Shown: positions 1-10,344, numbered from the stretch's first letter. The stretch is 64,000 nt of DNA from an uncultured Psychrobacter sp. (GCF_947500265.1 NZ_CANMRN010000004.1:124001-188000); one strand, 5' to 3'. Translations and numbers: made by a program. The notes: generated from the letters alone by a model not told the origin.

Positions 1-1
1 A

Positions 2-427
2 TCCGCTACTGCTCAGGGCAAACCGATTGTTATTTTAGATTGCGTAGACGATATGAATGCTAAATTAGCAATCGCTTTACACTGTCGTTTTAATAAACTA
101 AAGTTGGTCTGTGCGGGCGGTGCAGGTGGTAAGATAGATCCAAGTCAGATTAGAGTAAGTGATTTGCGTGACTGTTATCAAGACCCACTACTAGCAAAGC
201 TACGCAACAAGTTACGCCACGAGAAAGGCATTAATAGTGCTTTAAAAGAAAAATTTGGTATCAAATGTGTCTATTCGACAGAGCCGCCAATTGTAGATAA
301 AAGCTGTCAGACAGGTGGTCTACAGTGCGGCGGTTATGGCTCAGCAGTGGTCGTTACATCAGTGGTGGCGATGATTATGGTGAGTGAAGCATTACAATTA
401 TTAATAAGACAGACGAGTCGTAACTAA
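2..427 (+). CDS. tcdA: tRNA threonylcarbamoyladenosine dehydratase, 3' part (cut by window start)
   Basis: TcdA (CsdL) is an E1-like ATP-dependent enzyme that cyclises t6A at position 37 of ANN-decoding tRNAs to ct6A. The reading frame is already open at base 2, upstream of the first in-frame ATG at 53, so the true start lies outside the window. Visible family features are the DCVDDMNAK segment, the CAGGAGGKIDP motif, a QDPLLAKLR helix, the YSTEPP segment and a hydrophobic C-terminal helix. The gene ends with TAA at 425-427. The identification is firm for the C-terminal half; the nucleotide-binding N-terminus cannot be seen. Confidence 0.9.
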   Translation, partial: SATAQGKPIVILDCVDDMNAKLAIALHCRFNKLKLVCAGGAGGKIDPSQIRVSDLRDCYQDPLLAKLRNKLRHEKGINSALKEKFGIKCVYSTEPPIVDKSCQTGGLQCGGYGSAVVVTSVVAMIMVSEALQLLIRQTSRN

Positions 428-457
428 TGCGTCTGATATTATTTAATGGAGTTTATC

Positions 458-2260
458 TTGTCTATGTCTAACTCGCCAAAGCAGAGCTACCCTGTAGCAG
501 TAGATGAATCAGAGCGTATTAACAAGCTGAAAAAGTATCAGGTACTCAACGAAGATGAGGAGCCTGCATTCGATCGACTAGTCGCGCTGGCAAAGCTGTT
601 CTTTGATGTACCAGTAGTTACGATTACCTTTATGGATGAGGACACCCAATATCTAAAACCAGCTTGCACATTTGAAGATGCGCCTGAGAGTATAACCAAA
701 GGACCACGTGATACGGCTTTCTGTAATTATACAATATTGTCTAATGAAGTATTGATAGTACCAGATACATGGAACGACAGTCGTTTTAGCCAGAACCCTA
801 TGGTCACAGGTTTCCCATATTTACGATCCTACATTGGGGCACCTATTATTTTGTATGAGGACAATAAGAATTACCGCCTAGGAACTTTATGTCTTATGGA
901 TACGAAGCCTAATCATAATTTTAGTGAGCAGCAGTCAGCGATATTAGTAGAGTTTGCAAAAATGGCAGCTGATGCTTTGCAGTTGCAGGATAAGCAACGT
1001 GATGCAAAGCACGCTAATGAAATGAAATCGAGCTTTTTGGCTAATATGAGTCATGAGATTCGTACACCGATGAATGGAATTATCGGTATGGTAGATATGT
1101 TAGGTGATACCGATCTTAGTGATGAACAGCGAGAATACGTTGATAATATTAAGGTTTCTAATGAGCATTTGATGGTCATCATTAATGGTATTTTGGACTT
1201 ATCGAAAGTCGAGTCTGGAAAAATGACGATAGATTCTATTCCATTAAATTTATCTAGCTTATGTAATGAAGTCGTCAGTTTGTTTGCTATAAAGGCGCGC
1301 CAAAGAGGCTTGACTTTAGATTATCATTATACTGAAACATTATCGCCCTACGTTAAAGGGGATTCTGTACGGCTTAAACAGATTATCGCAAATTTAGTCA
1401 ATAACGCGATTAAGTTTACTCGTGAAGGTGGTCAAGTAAGTATCGATGTCAAACATATGGACAATTGTTACTGCCCAGATAACATTGATGAAAAATTCGT
1501 TAGTACGAGCCAAGAGAAAGAAGCAAACAAAACAGAAGGCGATAAGACTAGTCAAAATATGACTTTGTGTATAGAAGTTAAAGATACAGGGGTCGGCATT
1601 AAGCCAGAATCGTTAGAAGCTATATTTGATGCTTATGATCAGGCAAATAAATTTACTCATCGTCTTTATGGTGGCACTGGACTTGGACTTTCTGTTTGCA
1701 AATCTCTAGTCGATTTAATGGGTGGTCATATTCATGTGAGCAGTGAAGTAGGGGTCGGTACGACATTTAGTGTCTTATTGCCGTTAACTACTATTGATGA
1801 AGACAAGTATGAGACATGGCAAGACTCCAATGATATGACGATGATCGAACCTAGTCACGAGCGAGCTGGTCATATATTGTTGGTTGAAGATGATACTGTT
1901 AATGCGATTATTGCCAAAAAAGCACTAACTAACAGTGGTCATACCGTGACTCATGTTACGGATGGTCAGCAAGCAATTGAGGCTTTTGCTTTATTTCCTG
2001 AACGTTATGATGTGATATTAATGGATCATCACATGCCGATCATGGACGGTGTACAGGCAACTATTAAGCTGCATGAATTATATGATCCCCAAGTATTGCC
2101 GCCCATTATTGCACTGACTGCTAATGCAATGGACGGCGAGCGTGAGAAATATCTAAAAGTTGGTATGCAGGATTACTGCACCAAACCTTTTAAGCAAGAG
2201 CAGCTAAATGCCTTAGTACAGTATTGGCTGATACAGAAGCAATCATTGGCAGAAGAGTAA
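458..2260 (+). CDS. Hybrid sensor histidine kinase (GAF, HisKA, HATPase, receiver)
   Basis: A soluble hybrid kinase with no membrane segment. An N-terminal GAF domain fills roughly residues 20-185. The HisKA phosphoacceptor motif [10 protein letters not shown] has its His at codon 203 when counted from the ATG at 446. The ATPase domain shows [16 protein letters not shown] and GGTGLGL. A receiver domain follows, with VEDD, the phosphoacceptor Asp in MDHHMP at codon 527 (same numbering) and the conserved Lys in TKPF. No HPt domain is present, so output needs a partner elsewhere. GGAG at 448-451 sits 6 bases before an in-frame TTG at 458, hence this start; ATG 446 or 464 are alternatives. The stimulus is unknown. 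Confidence 0.85.
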   Translation: MSMSNSPKQSYPVAVDESERINKLKKYQVLNEDEEPAFDRLVALAKLFFDVPVVTITFMDEDTQYLKPACTFEDAPESITKGPRDTAFCNYTILSNEVLIVPDTWNDSRFSQNPMVTGFPYLRSYIGAPIILYEDNKNYRLGTLCLMDTKPNHNFSEQQSAILVEFAKMAADALQLQDKQRDAKHANEMKSSFLANMSHEIRTPMNGIIGMVDMLGDTDLSDEQREYVDNIKVSNEHLMVIINGILDLSKVESGKMTIDSIPLNLSSLCNEVVSLFAIKARQRGLTLDYHYTETLSPYVKGDSVRLKQIIANLVNNAIKFTREGGQVSIDVKHMDNCYCPDNIDEKFVSTSQEKEANKTEGDKTSQNMTLCIEVKDTGVGIKPESLEAIFDAYDQANKFTHRLYGGTGLGLSVCKSLVDLMGGHIHVSSEVGVGTTFSVLLPLTTIDEDKYETWQDSNDMTMIEPSHERAGHILLVEDDTVNAIIAKKALTNSGHTVTHVTDGQQAIEAFALFPERYDVILMDHHMPIMDGVQATIKLHELYDPQVLPPIIALTANAMDGEREKYLKVGMQDYCTKPFKQEQLNALVQYWLIQKQSLAEE

Positions 2261-2324
2261 CTTACTAGTTATTAGTATTAGCGCCATTGATTATCATTTT
2301 GATGTAACTATGATCGGTAAATAT

Positions 2325-2364
2325 AAAAAAAGCTTAACCGCCTATATGGTGGTTAAGCTTTTTT
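2325..2364. terminator. Bidirectional intrinsic terminator between the histidine kinase gene and efp
   Basis: A perfect 14-bp stem (2325-2338 with 2351-2364), GC-poor but long, is flanked by an A-run on the left and a T-run on the right. It can therefore terminate both the rightward kinase gene and the leftward efp gene, which converge here. Confidence 0.85.
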
Positions 2365-2419
2365 ATTGATGATAGAGATATCAGTAAATATCAACTACTA
2401 GTCATGTTCGGAGCAATAA

Positions 2420-2992
2420 TTAGTTCACGCGAGTTTGGTAGTCGCCAGTACGCGTATCAACACGTACCACTTCACCTTGTTGCACGAATAATGGTACACG
2501 TACAACGGCACCTGTCTCTAATTTAGCAGGTTTGCCACCACCGCCTGAAGTATCGCCGCGTACGCCAGGATCTGTTTCTGTGATTTCTAACTCAACGAAG
2601 TTAGGCGGCGTGACTGACAGAGGAGCACCATTAAATAACGTAATGGTACATAGAGCATTGCTGTTTTCTTTTAACCACTTGATTGAGTCACTCATTGCGT
2701 TTTTGTCCGCTTGAATCTGCTCAAAGCTCTCAGGATGCATAAAATGCCAAAACTCGCCATCGTTGTATAGATAGTTCATTTCAGTATCCATCACATCAGC
2801 AGCTTCTAAGCTGTCACCTGATTTGAAAGTTTGTTCCAGTACTTTGCCACTACGAAGATTGCGCAACTTAACACGGTTAAAGGCTTGACCTTTACCAGGC
2901 TTGACAAACTCGTTTTCAAGAATGGCACAAGGATTGCCATCAAGCATCACTTTTAGACCAGCTTTAAATTCATTAGTAGAAAAACTTGCCAC
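2420..2992 (-). CDS. efp: Translation elongation factor P
   Basis: EF-P relieves ribosome stalling at polyproline stretches. At 190 residues it has family length and all three beta-barrel domains: the KOW-like N-terminus, the OB domain with FVELEI, and the C-terminal OB domain ending in [12 protein letters not shown]. The modified lysine is Lys34 in the VKPGKGQAF loop, as expected for beta-lysylation by EpmA/EpmB. The start codon is GTG, preceded by AGGAG with a 6-base spacer. The gene is divergent from epmB, whose product makes the beta-lysine donor. epmA is not in the window. Confidence 0.97.
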   Translation of the reverse strand: MASFSTNEFKAGLKVMLDGNPCAILENEFVKPGKGQAFNRVKLRNLRSGKVLEQTFKSGDSLEAADVMDTEMNYLYNDGEFWHFMHPESFEQIQADKNAMSDSIKWLKENSNALCTITLFNGAPLSVTPPNFVELEITETDPGVRGDTSGGGGKPAKLETGAVVRVPLFVQQGEVVRVDTRTGDYQTRVN

Positions 2993-3091
2993 AAGAAACT
3001 CCTAGGGGTTGTAAATATAATAGTAAGACATAGGGCTGACTGTACCAAAATTTTCTGTTATGCCAAGTATTTACGGATTAACGAGGATACT

Positions 3092-3121
3092 TTGATAGGC
3101 TAGACACTAAGGGCGTATAAT
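3092..3121 (+). promoter_or_regulatory. Sigma70-type promoter for epmB
   Basis: TTGATA (3092-3097) and TATAAT (3116-3121) are separated by 18 bases and lie about 30 bases before the epmB start. Both hexamers are near consensus. Confidence 0.65.
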
Positions 3122-3152
3122 ATCGGATTTTGGGCACAGGTAATAGGCTGTC

Positions 3153-4160
3153 ATGATAAACCATTTAATCACACAAAAAAACTGGCAAACGCAATTATCG
3201 GAAGCTATTACATCTGTTGATGAGCTATTGAGTATCCTCCAGCTTGAATCAATGCGTGCAGAAGTTTACGTACCTAAGCATTTTGAACTGCGTGTGCCGC
3301 GTGGCTTTGTGACAAAAATGGCTATTGGCGACCGTAATGATCCCCTGCTTAAACAAGTGTTGCCAGATCAGCAAGAGCAAATCAACGTCACAGGCTACGT
3401 AGCAGATCCACTAAGCGAAAACACGCAAAACCCTGTGAAAGGCTTGCTTCATAAATATCAATCAAGAGTGTTATTAACGATTACGGGTGCGTGTGCTATT
3501 CATTGCCGTTACTGCTTTCGCCAGCATTTTGACTATAGTGCCAATATGCCGACTGCTGATGCAAAAGAAAATATCATCAACTATATTAATGCAAATCCTG
3601 AGGTCAATGAGGTAATTTTGAGTGGTGGTGACCCACTGAATGTGACTAATAGACGTTTGTTTTCATGGTTAGATACTTTGGAGTCTCTTCCGCAGATTAC
3701 TACCATTCGGCTGCATACGCGCTTGCCATTAGTAATACCCGCACGCTTGGACGCTACATTGTTAGAGAGGCTGTCTCAAAGCCGCTGCCATATTGTAATG
3801 GTTATTCACTGTAATCATGCCAATGAGCTAGATGCACCAACCGCTGAATACTTGCAACGTACTAGAGCAGCTGGAGTTACGCTATTAAACCAAGCCGTGT
3901 TGCTAAAAGGTGTCAACGATACTCTTAACGCACAAGTAAAGCTTAGTCAGCGTTTGTTTGCTTGTGGCGTGCTACCATATTACTTGCATGTGTTGGACAA
4001 AGTGGCTGGCGCGGTGCATTTCGATAGTAGTGAGCAAGCAGCGATTGAGCTTTATTGGTCATTGTTAGCATCATTGCCAGGTTATCTCGTCCCTAAGTTG
4101 GTCAGAGAGTTACCGAATAGACCTTTTAAAGTGCCGATTGATATTTACAGCAATAGCTAA
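3153..4160 (+). CDS. epmB: EF-P-(R)-beta-lysine biosynthesis enzyme EpmB (radical SAM lysine 2,3-aminomutase family)
   Basis: EpmB converts L-alpha-lysine to (R)-beta-lysine, which EpmA attaches to EF-P Lys34. The 335-residue protein carries the radical SAM Cys triad as CX3CX2C (Cys114, Cys118, Cys121 in CAIHCRYC), followed by FRQHF and the SGGDPL motif. It is shorter than clostridial lysine 2,3-aminomutases and lacks their C-terminal extension, as expected for EpmB. Location next to divergent efp supports the call. No clear terminator follows. Confidence 0.95.
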   Translation: MINHLITQKNWQTQLSEAITSVDELLSILQLESMRAEVYVPKHFELRVPRGFVTKMAIGDRNDPLLKQVLPDQQEQINVTGYVADPLSENTQNPVKGLLHKYQSRVLLTITGACAIHCRYCFRQHFDYSANMPTADAKENIINYINANPEVNEVILSGGDPLNVTNRRLFSWLDTLESLPQITTIRLHTRLPLVIPARLDATLLERLSQSRCHIVMVIHCNHANELDAPTAEYLQRTRAAGVTLLNQAVLLKGVNDTLNAQVKLSQRLFACGVLPYYLHVLDKVAGAVHFDSSEQAAIELYWSLLASLPGYLVPKLVRELPNRPFKVPIDIYSNS

Positions 4161-4527
4161 TGTAGGGCACTATAACAATTTAGGGGAATTAGTAAACAAA
4201 GAGCGGCTCTTAAAAAAGATGCGGATAGTATCTTTAAAAATCAAAATCTAGGATTTATGCTTTTTTATAAGTGTAAATAGATATATGATTGGAACAGGAT
4301 ATAGGTTGTCAATATATCAGTTAATCAAAAGCATATAACGCTAGTTTCAAGACTCTGCCAGTATGTAGGTATTGTCAGAGCGTACTGCTAGTTTCAGGCT
4401 CACAATAAATAGATAGCATCACTTTTCTATAGTCGAGCTTCACAAACATTTTTTATGCCATACATGTATTTGTACTGCTGCATATTACTGATTGCCTCAG
4501 AGTGACTAATAGAGAGTAAAGATACTG
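4161..4527. other. Intergenic region between epmB and the protein at 4528, no gene seen
   Basis: 367 bases of AT-rich DNA. No intrinsic terminator with a clean T-run, tRNA-like fold or convincing small ORF was seen. Two short similar stretches beginning CTAGTTTCA occur near 4340 and 4390. The promoter of the downstream gene is presumably here, but no near-consensus pair stands out. Confidence 0.5.
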
Positions 4528-6285
4528 ATGATAACGTTATCAATGTTTCAAGAGCATTTAGATTCTACAGAGCCATTACCTCCACTATCTAATCGCTCAG
4601 TAAATGGTCAAGAGCGTTACTTGTTAAAAATGTTGGCAACGCTACCTACGCTTACCCAAGAACAGCAAACAGAGCATTTAGAGAGTTTACTGACAGTATT
4701 ACGTGAATCCAATATGGATGAACAACAGCGTCTTAAATTGATGGTAACAGTCATTGATGCCTCAGACCGACTGATTGCAGCTTTTAGGCAGCACTATATC
4801 TATGAGACAGGCGCGCTTAGTCAGGATCAGATGTCTTATATCGCTCAAATGCAATCGCTACATTATTTAATTATCATGGTTTACGACAAAGTCATACGTC
4901 GTGAGACGCAGTTGTCAGAAGCCTCCTTAAACCAATCTTCTGGTAAAGGTTGGCAGCGTTTTTTTGGTGCTGAGACTAAACCTGATAGCACGCTTGCTAT
5001 TGCGATTTATCAATCACTATTAAGATACCAAAAACTATTAGCAGAAGAAACACTGTGCTATCGAAAGCCATCAGATTACCTGTGGTCTAAGGTCAATCAG
5101 TTGTATTATCTGGCTCATCAGAGAAAAGTGACTGATATTGATTTGAGCCTACATACCGTCACGAATCAAACACACAGTATCCATCAGCTATATTGCCAAA
5201 TCTGTTTGCATCACTTGTTAAATTTGCGTGCTATGAGGCGCCCGAATATCTTACTCGTACAGCGTCTATTGCCTGACTGGGCTAAACACATAGTCGCGAC
5301 AATGGAGCCCGCCACCGAGACAAAGGTTTTTGTTGATCTTCATAGTAGTAAGCCACCAAGCTATCTAACAGTCAACTCTCATATCAACCCCTATGAAGAT
5401 CGTCATGACTGTCTATTTATAGAACTGACACCGATAGTTGAATATTTTGAGTCACGTAAAAAAGACTTTATCGAGGAAGGTGGTACAGTAGAATATAGTC
5501 TGATTAATGCTATTTCGATGACCATTAGCTACCGCTATTTGCAGCCGCCACCTACCTTGCCAACCAAATATACTAGCAAACAGCAGGCAAAGTTAATCAC
5601 CAATTTTAACGATATACACTACCATGTAAGTCATTCAAAAACTTTTGCCAATTTAATCGCTATCAAACATCTACGAGAAGAGGACAGGCCTTTATACGAT
5701 ACATTTGATAGCGAGCGTAGCCGCAGTGGCGTTATAAACATTGAGATATTTGACGACTATGAAAGTTCTTCAGCATATCGCACACTGCATTTGTTGCCAA
5801 AAACTGGTAAGCCTAATGAGAATGTTGCCGACGAAATTATTTTCAATAAAGAAGGGCTTAACGTAGAAAAAACTGTCCCTGACCTTTCTAGGACAGCACC
5901 TCAGCCTTTACACATTATGAGCCTAATTTTGGTCTATGGATCTGAAAATACAGAACAACCTAATTGGTCAATAGGGGTAGTACGCTGGTTCAATGTCGAT
6001 ACTAAAAATCCAGAAGTAGAATGGCAGGTACTTGGGCATAAAATTGTGGCATGTGGATTACGTTTGGAAGGCAGTAAAACGCGAAGTCACCATTTTGTAC
6101 CAGCATTTATTCTTGGTAAAGATGAACAGCTACAGACGACTGGCACACTAATCGTACCACCTTCGTACTTTCAAGCTGATGATAGAGTTGTTATGCGTAT
6201 TGGTAATAAACAAACCTCCCTACGATTAGGTCGCAGGCTGATGATGACTGATAAGTTTAGTCAATATGAGGTTGCTCAGTTATAG
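4528..6285 (+). CDS. Conserved protein of unknown function upstream of the fimX-like gene
   Basis: A 585-residue soluble protein with no signal peptide or membrane segment. The N-terminal 250 residues look all-helical. The C-terminal ~130 residues look beta-rich and contain NWSIGVVRWF, then LGHKIVACGLRLEG. This resembles the core of PilZ-type c-di-GMP-binding domains (the usual pattern is D/N-x-S-x-x-G), but the spacing is one residue short and no RxxxR motif was found, so a PilZ assignment is only suggestive. It lies on the same strand as the fimX-like gene, 322 bases upstream. A role in the same c-di-GMP or type IV pilus pathway is inference from context. Confidence 0.6.
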   Translation: MITLSMFQEHLDSTEPLPPLSNRSVNGQERYLLKMLATLPTLTQEQQTEHLESLLTVLRESNMDEQQRLKLMVTVIDASDRLIAAFRQHYIYETGALSQDQMSYIAQMQSLHYLIIMVYDKVIRRETQLSEASLNQSSGKGWQRFFGAETKPDSTLAIAIYQSLLRYQKLLAEETLCYRKPSDYLWSKVNQLYYLAHQRKVTDIDLSLHTVTNQTHSIHQLYCQICLHHLLNLRAMRRPNILLVQRLLPDWAKHIVATMEPATETKVFVDLHSSKPPSYLTVNSHINPYEDRHDCLFIELTPIVEYFESRKKDFIEEGGTVEYSLINAISMTISYRYLQPPPTLPTKYTSKQQAKLITNFNDIHYHVSHSKTFANLIAIKHLREEDRPLYDTFDSERSRSGVINIEIFDDYESSSAYRTLHLLPKTGKPNENVADEIIFNKEGLNVEKTVPDLSRTAPQPLHIMSLILVYGSENTEQPNWSIGVVRWFNVDTKNPEVEWQVLGHKIVACGLRLEGSKTRSHHFVPAFILGKDEQLQTTGTLIVPPSYFQADDRVVMRIGNKQTSLRLGRRLMMTDKFSQYEVAQL

Positions 6286-6607
6286 CGCTTAGGGATGCTT
6301 AGATGTGACAGGAGTTTCAGGTCATAACGAAGAATTTATATAGATTGTCGCCATTAATATAGTAGGCGACGAAGGGTATAAGTTAATCTGCAGTTGGTCT
6401 AATTATTGTCTATAATGATAAATATTGTTACTCTGACTTTTATGATATTTCTAACTATAAAATAATTATCATAGTGAAAACTCAGTCTATACTGATAGAA
6501 TTCATAGAATATTAACGCTAGCGTCTTTTATGTGCTAGGTTAGTTTTAGACAAAGATGTAAAGTAACAAAATAATAGATAACAATACGTACGACTAAAAG
6601 GCTCCTT
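6286..6607. other. AT-rich intergenic region before the fimX-like gene, with a small inverted repeat
   Basis: 322 bases without a gene. A 6-bp inverted repeat, GTCGCC with GGCGAC separated by 12 bases (6347-6370), could fold or act as a binding site. It lacks a T-run. TATAAT at 6411 has no good -35 partner. Confidence 0.4.
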
Positions 6608-8695
6608 ATGCGCTCTCAATCTCTTTTAAATTTATTGGTGATCAATGACGATCAGCTCTATGCTGAACGTCTTGTGCAGTTATTGAGTCCTTATTACGAT
6701 AATGTGAATTTGGGGTTTTTGGACGATAAAGAAGAGCTATTAAAACTTCTGCGCCAACCGTGGGATGTACTGGTATTTGGCAAAGCTTATAATATGAGCT
6801 TTACAGATGTGGTAAGCCTCGTACAAGAGCAAAATATCGATCTGCCAATGATCTGTTTAACGAATGAAGAGATAGCGTCGACTGCCTACAATGAGTATGA
6901 GCTACCGACTGTGATTAGTGGCACGATGGTCAAAGCGCTTGAAATGGATCAAGAGATGCCAGTGGTAATGGCTATTTGTTTGCAGCATAATAGTTTGCGC
7001 AGTCGCCGCGAGCTAAAAACCTTACGTCAAGTGCTTTCTGAAGCAGAACAACGTGCCAATGTGTTGATTAAGAACTCTAAGAGCGCGGTCGCTTATATAG
7101 ACGAGGGTATCCACATATTTGCTAACGATCCCTATCTTCAGCTATTCGGCTTTAAATCGATGAATGAAGTGGTAGGCGTGCCTATTATTGACCTGATTTC
7201 AGGTAGAGATAATGTTCAAGGGTTTAAACAATTTTTACGTCAATTTGACAAAGGTAGTCGCAAAGACGTTGAGTTTAATTTTGAAAGTGTACGGACAGAT
7301 GGTAGTACTTTTGAAGCGAAACTACAATTGGCATCAGCCACGTTAGAGGGCGAGCCAGTCATTCAGATTATTATTCAGCAGAATAGTAATAATAGTGCGG
7401 AGGTTGCTAAGCGTTTAGCTGAAGCTGAACGTAAAGATAATTTAACTGGCTTAGATAACCGTCGTGGTTTTGAAGAGCAGATGATAGCAATACATCAGCA
7501 GGCGTCCCAAGGACTAATGACCGCAGCCCTGCTATATGTGCAGGTTGATAATGTAGGAAAAATAAGAAGTAGCTTAGGTTTACAAGGAATAGATGCAACG
7601 GTCAAGCAAGTTGCTCACACGTTGACTGAGTTAGTACCTGATGGACATGTGAGCCGTTTCAGCGATACCGTATTCACGATTTTAGTAAAAAACAAGACGA
7701 CGAGTGATATTGAAGAACTTACTGCGCATATCGGTTCGTCTATAAAGGGTATGTTTATTGAAGTTGATAAACGTACAACCAATACAACAGTTAGTATTGC
7801 TATTGTCAAAATTGAAAAAAATACGGTAGAGCCTGTCATTATATTAGAACGCGCCATGGATGCTATCAGCCAAATTATGGTAGAGACTTCTAATAATGGT
7901 GGGTCTTACCGTATATATGACCCAAGCGAACATGCCAATAGCGATGATCATGCGCTTGCTGAGTCATTAGTGGATGCCATTACTAATAACCGTTTTGATC
8001 TATCATTTCAGCCAATATACGACATCAATAACGATCGTAGCGACTTCTTTGAAGTGTATCTACGGTTACCTTTGTCAGATGCTGACAATACGGTATTAAC
8101 TCCTGATCAATTTATGGCGGTGGCTAAAAAACATCAACTGTTAGAAAAGATTGATCGATGGGTGCTTATCAATGCTTGTAAGAAAATCAATGACGTCCGT
8201 AAAGTTCATCCTGAGGCTAAGTTATTAGTACAGTTAACCAATGCTTCATTGGTTGATAAAAAACTGCCGATAGTGGCCAGCCAATTGATAAAAGCGGTAG
8301 GCGGCGCAGCTGGTGTATTAACCCTACAGTTCAATGAAATAGATATTTCTGATCACTTAACCGTCGCCAAGTCTCAATTTTCTGCGCTTAACGATGTTAA
8401 CTGTCAAATAGGTATTAATAATTTTGGCTCGTCTGTCAAATCTATTGAAATTGCCAATTTTGTCCAGCCTGATATGGTACGCTTGGCACGTAGCTATATC
8501 CAAGATATTGGTGCAGCAGAAAATCTAGAAACGGTTAAGTCTCTTATTATGCGTACTAATGACATTAAAGTCGATGTACTCATGCCTTATATTGAAGATG
8601 CAGCCACGATGTCAGTCGCTTGGAGTGTGGGCGCACGCTATTTACAAGGGTATTATTTAGAAGAGCCTAGTAGCACAATAAAGGTAGCGAGTTAA
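6608..8695 (+). CDS. FimX-like degenerate REC-PAS-GGDEF-EAL protein
   Basis: At 695 residues it matches the size and domain order of Pseudomonas FimX, a c-di-GMP receptor that controls type IV pilus assembly and twitching. Residues 1-130 form a receiver-like domain lacking a phosphoacceptor Asp (the strand reads LVFGKAY). A PAS domain follows at about 150-260. A GGDEF domain begins at NLTGLDNRRGFE (about 277) with SRFSDT replacing the GGDEF loop. An EAL domain has EVYLRL where EAL is expected (about 482-488). Both enzymatic motifs are lost, so cyclase or phosphodiesterase activity is unlikely and c-di-GMP binding is the probable role. The exact orthology to fimX is inferred. Confidence 0.8.
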   Translation: MRSQSLLNLLVINDDQLYAERLVQLLSPYYDNVNLGFLDDKEELLKLLRQPWDVLVFGKAYNMSFTDVVSLVQEQNIDLPMICLTNEEIASTAYNEYELPTVISGTMVKALEMDQEMPVVMAICLQHNSLRSRRELKTLRQVLSEAEQRANVLIKNSKSAVAYIDEGIHIFANDPYLQLFGFKSMNEVVGVPIIDLISGRDNVQGFKQFLRQFDKGSRKDVEFNFESVRTDGSTFEAKLQLASATLEGEPVIQIIIQQNSNNSAEVAKRLAEAERKDNLTGLDNRRGFEEQMIAIHQQASQGLMTAALLYVQVDNVGKIRSSLGLQGIDATVKQVAHTLTELVPDGHVSRFSDTVFTILVKNKTTSDIEELTAHIGSSIKGMFIEVDKRTTNTTVSIAIVKIEKNTVEPVIILERAMDAISQIMVETSNNGGSYRIYDPSEHANSDDHALAESLVDAITNNRFDLSFQPIYDINNDRSDFFEVYLRLPLSDADNTVLTPDQFMAVAKKHQLLEKIDRWVLINACKKINDVRKVHPEAKLLVQLTNASLVDKKLPIVASQLIKAVGGAAGVLTLQFNEIDISDHLTVAKSQFSALNDVNCQIGINNFGSSVKSIEIANFVQPDMVRLARSYIQDIGAAENLETVKSLIMRTNDIKVDVLMPYIEDAATMSVAWSVGARYLQGYYLEEPSSTIKVAS

Positions 8696-8759
8696 AAGGC
8701 CAGTACATCATATCGTTTATGTCATGGCGATAATATTCCTCAACCAAAGATTGCTAAAA

Positions 8760-9218
8760 ATGTCCCTTATCAGTAGATATCAAATGAGCAGCCTTTTGGC
8801 TGCTGTTCTGTTGCTTGCAGCTTGTGAGAAAACGCCACCTGACCATCGTGCTCCTGTGACTCTGCCCTTATATACTGACGGCGATGCAGACAACGGCTCG
8901 ATAATTTATAAAGATGCTTGTGGACAATGTCACCAACGTAATGCGGGTCTGAATAAAAAAGGCCCACAATTAATGAATATATATGGTGCGCCGGCTGCCG
9001 AGTTAAAAGATTATACCTACAGCAAAGGGCTAGAAGGTTCAGGTTGGGTATGGGATGCAGAGACACTCGATCCATACATTGCAGATGCCCAAAAAGCCAT
9101 GCCAGATTCCAAAATGCTGTCTGACCCGATGCCAGATGCGAAAGAGCGTGCCGATATCATCGCTTATTTATCTACGCTCCGTGCCGCTGCACCAACCGTT
9201 ACAGATGATGTGAACTGA
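8760..9218 (+). CDS. Class I cytochrome c, predicted lipoprotein
   Basis: One haem-binding motif CGQCH and a distal Met candidate (AMPDSKM) mark a small monohaem cytochrome c. The N-terminus has a hydrophobic signal ending LLLAAC, a lipobox, so it is probably anchored in the periplasm. The GPQLMNIYG segment and C-terminal IIAYLSTL helix resemble c550/c552-type electron carriers. The open frame extends to an ATG at 8724, but the ATG at 8760 gives a normal lipoprotein signal with an Arg ahead of the hydrophobic stretch. It follows the fimX-like gene closely and precedes the moxR gene; its redox partner is unknown. Confidence 0.8.
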   Translation: MSLISRYQMSSLLAAVLLLAACEKTPPDHRAPVTLPLYTDGDADNGSIIYKDACGQCHQRNAGLNKKGPQLMNIYGAPAAELKDYTYSKGLEGSGWVWDAETLDPYIADAQKAMPDSKMLSDPMPDAKERADIIAYLSTLRAAAPTVTDDVN

Positions 9219-9260
9219 CTTATCATCGTTATGACCTAAAAAATGAGCCAATAACCTACT

Positions 9261-10286
9261 ATGACCCATGCAGCTAACAATAGATCATTATCTACCTCTC
9301 ATATAACAGCGAATCCGCTCAGCCAGTCCATACCTAGTACGGCTGATTTTCAACGCAATCAGCAGCAAATTGCACAGCTGTTAGCGCAATTAAATCAGAT
9401 TGTATTGGACAAGCCGCAAGCAGTTAGGCTAGCGCTCAGTTGTATATTAGCGGGCGGTCATTTGTTATTGCAGGACTTGCCTGGTATGGGTAAGACGACT
9501 TTGGCACAGGGCTTGGCACAGTTGTTAGGTTTGAGCTTTAGCCGAGTGCAATTTACCAATGATATGTTGCCTGCTGATATTTTAGGTATGAGCATCTATG
9601 ACCAAAGTAAACAGCAATTTGAGTTTCGTCCGGGACCTATCTTTACACAGTTATTACTTGCTGATGAAATCAACCGTTCCAGTCCCAAAACGCAGAGTGC
9701 GCTACTTGAAGCGATGGAGGAGCGACAAGTCACGCAAGATGGCCAGACTTATCCTTTGCCACAGCCGTTCTTTGTCATTGCCACCCAAAATCCATTGCAG
9801 CAAGCAGGTGTCTATCCGCTCCCAGAGTCGCAGTTAGACAGATTCTTATTATGTTTGTCATTGGGTTATCCATCGCCTGCTGCAGAGCGTGAGCTGCTAA
9901 AAGGTAAAGACCGTCGCGAGCTACTCAAAGATTTGAATACGGTACTTGATACTGAGGCTGTACTATTGGCTCAGCAGGGTGTCAGACAAGTTTATGTAGC
10001 AGATACTGTATTGGATTATTTGCAGAGAATGGTTGCAAAAACTCGTGCAAGCCAAGAATATCACGGCTTATCGCCTCGCGGCGTGTTGTCACTACAACGT
10101 GCTGCCCAAGCGCATGCCTATGTATCGGGATACATGGAAGTAACCCCTGAAGATATTCAAGCAGTATTTGCTGCGGTTACTGATCATCGCCTCGGTCAGC
10201 GCTTTGTACCTGCGCATGTGACTGGTGGTCAAGCAACAAAAACTATCGCCCAACGTATCCTAGCAGAAGTGTCAGTCGTCGCTTAG
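9261..10286 (+). CDS. MoxR-family AAA+ ATPase
   Basis: A 341-residue AAA_3 ATPase. Walker A is GMGKTT (about residue 76), Walker B is LLLADEIN, and the sensor segment is ATQNP; the C-terminal lid contains LSPRG. MoxR proteins are chaperone-like ATPases, often encoded with DUF58 and transglutaminase-like membrane proteins and linked to envelope stress or metal-protein maturation. That gene order (moxR, DUF58, transglutaminase) is present here. The substrate is unknown. Confidence 0.92.
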   Translation: MTHAANNRSLSTSHITANPLSQSIPSTADFQRNQQQIAQLLAQLNQIVLDKPQAVRLALSCILAGGHLLLQDLPGMGKTTLAQGLAQLLGLSFSRVQFTNDMLPADILGMSIYDQSKQQFEFRPGPIFTQLLLADEINRSSPKTQSALLEAMEERQVTQDGQTYPLPQPFFVIATQNPLQQAGVYPLPESQLDRFLLCLSLGYPSPAAERELLKGKDRRELLKDLNTVLDTEAVLLAQQGVRQVYVADTVLDYLQRMVAKTRASQEYHGLSPRGVLSLQRAAQAHAYVSGYMEVTPEDIQAVFAAVTDHRLGQRFVPAHVTGGQATKTIAQRILAEVSVVA

Positions 10287-10344
10287 CAGCTGACAGACTG
10301 TTTGACCGTATTGATTAACTGCATCGGTGAAACATAGTGCTACA

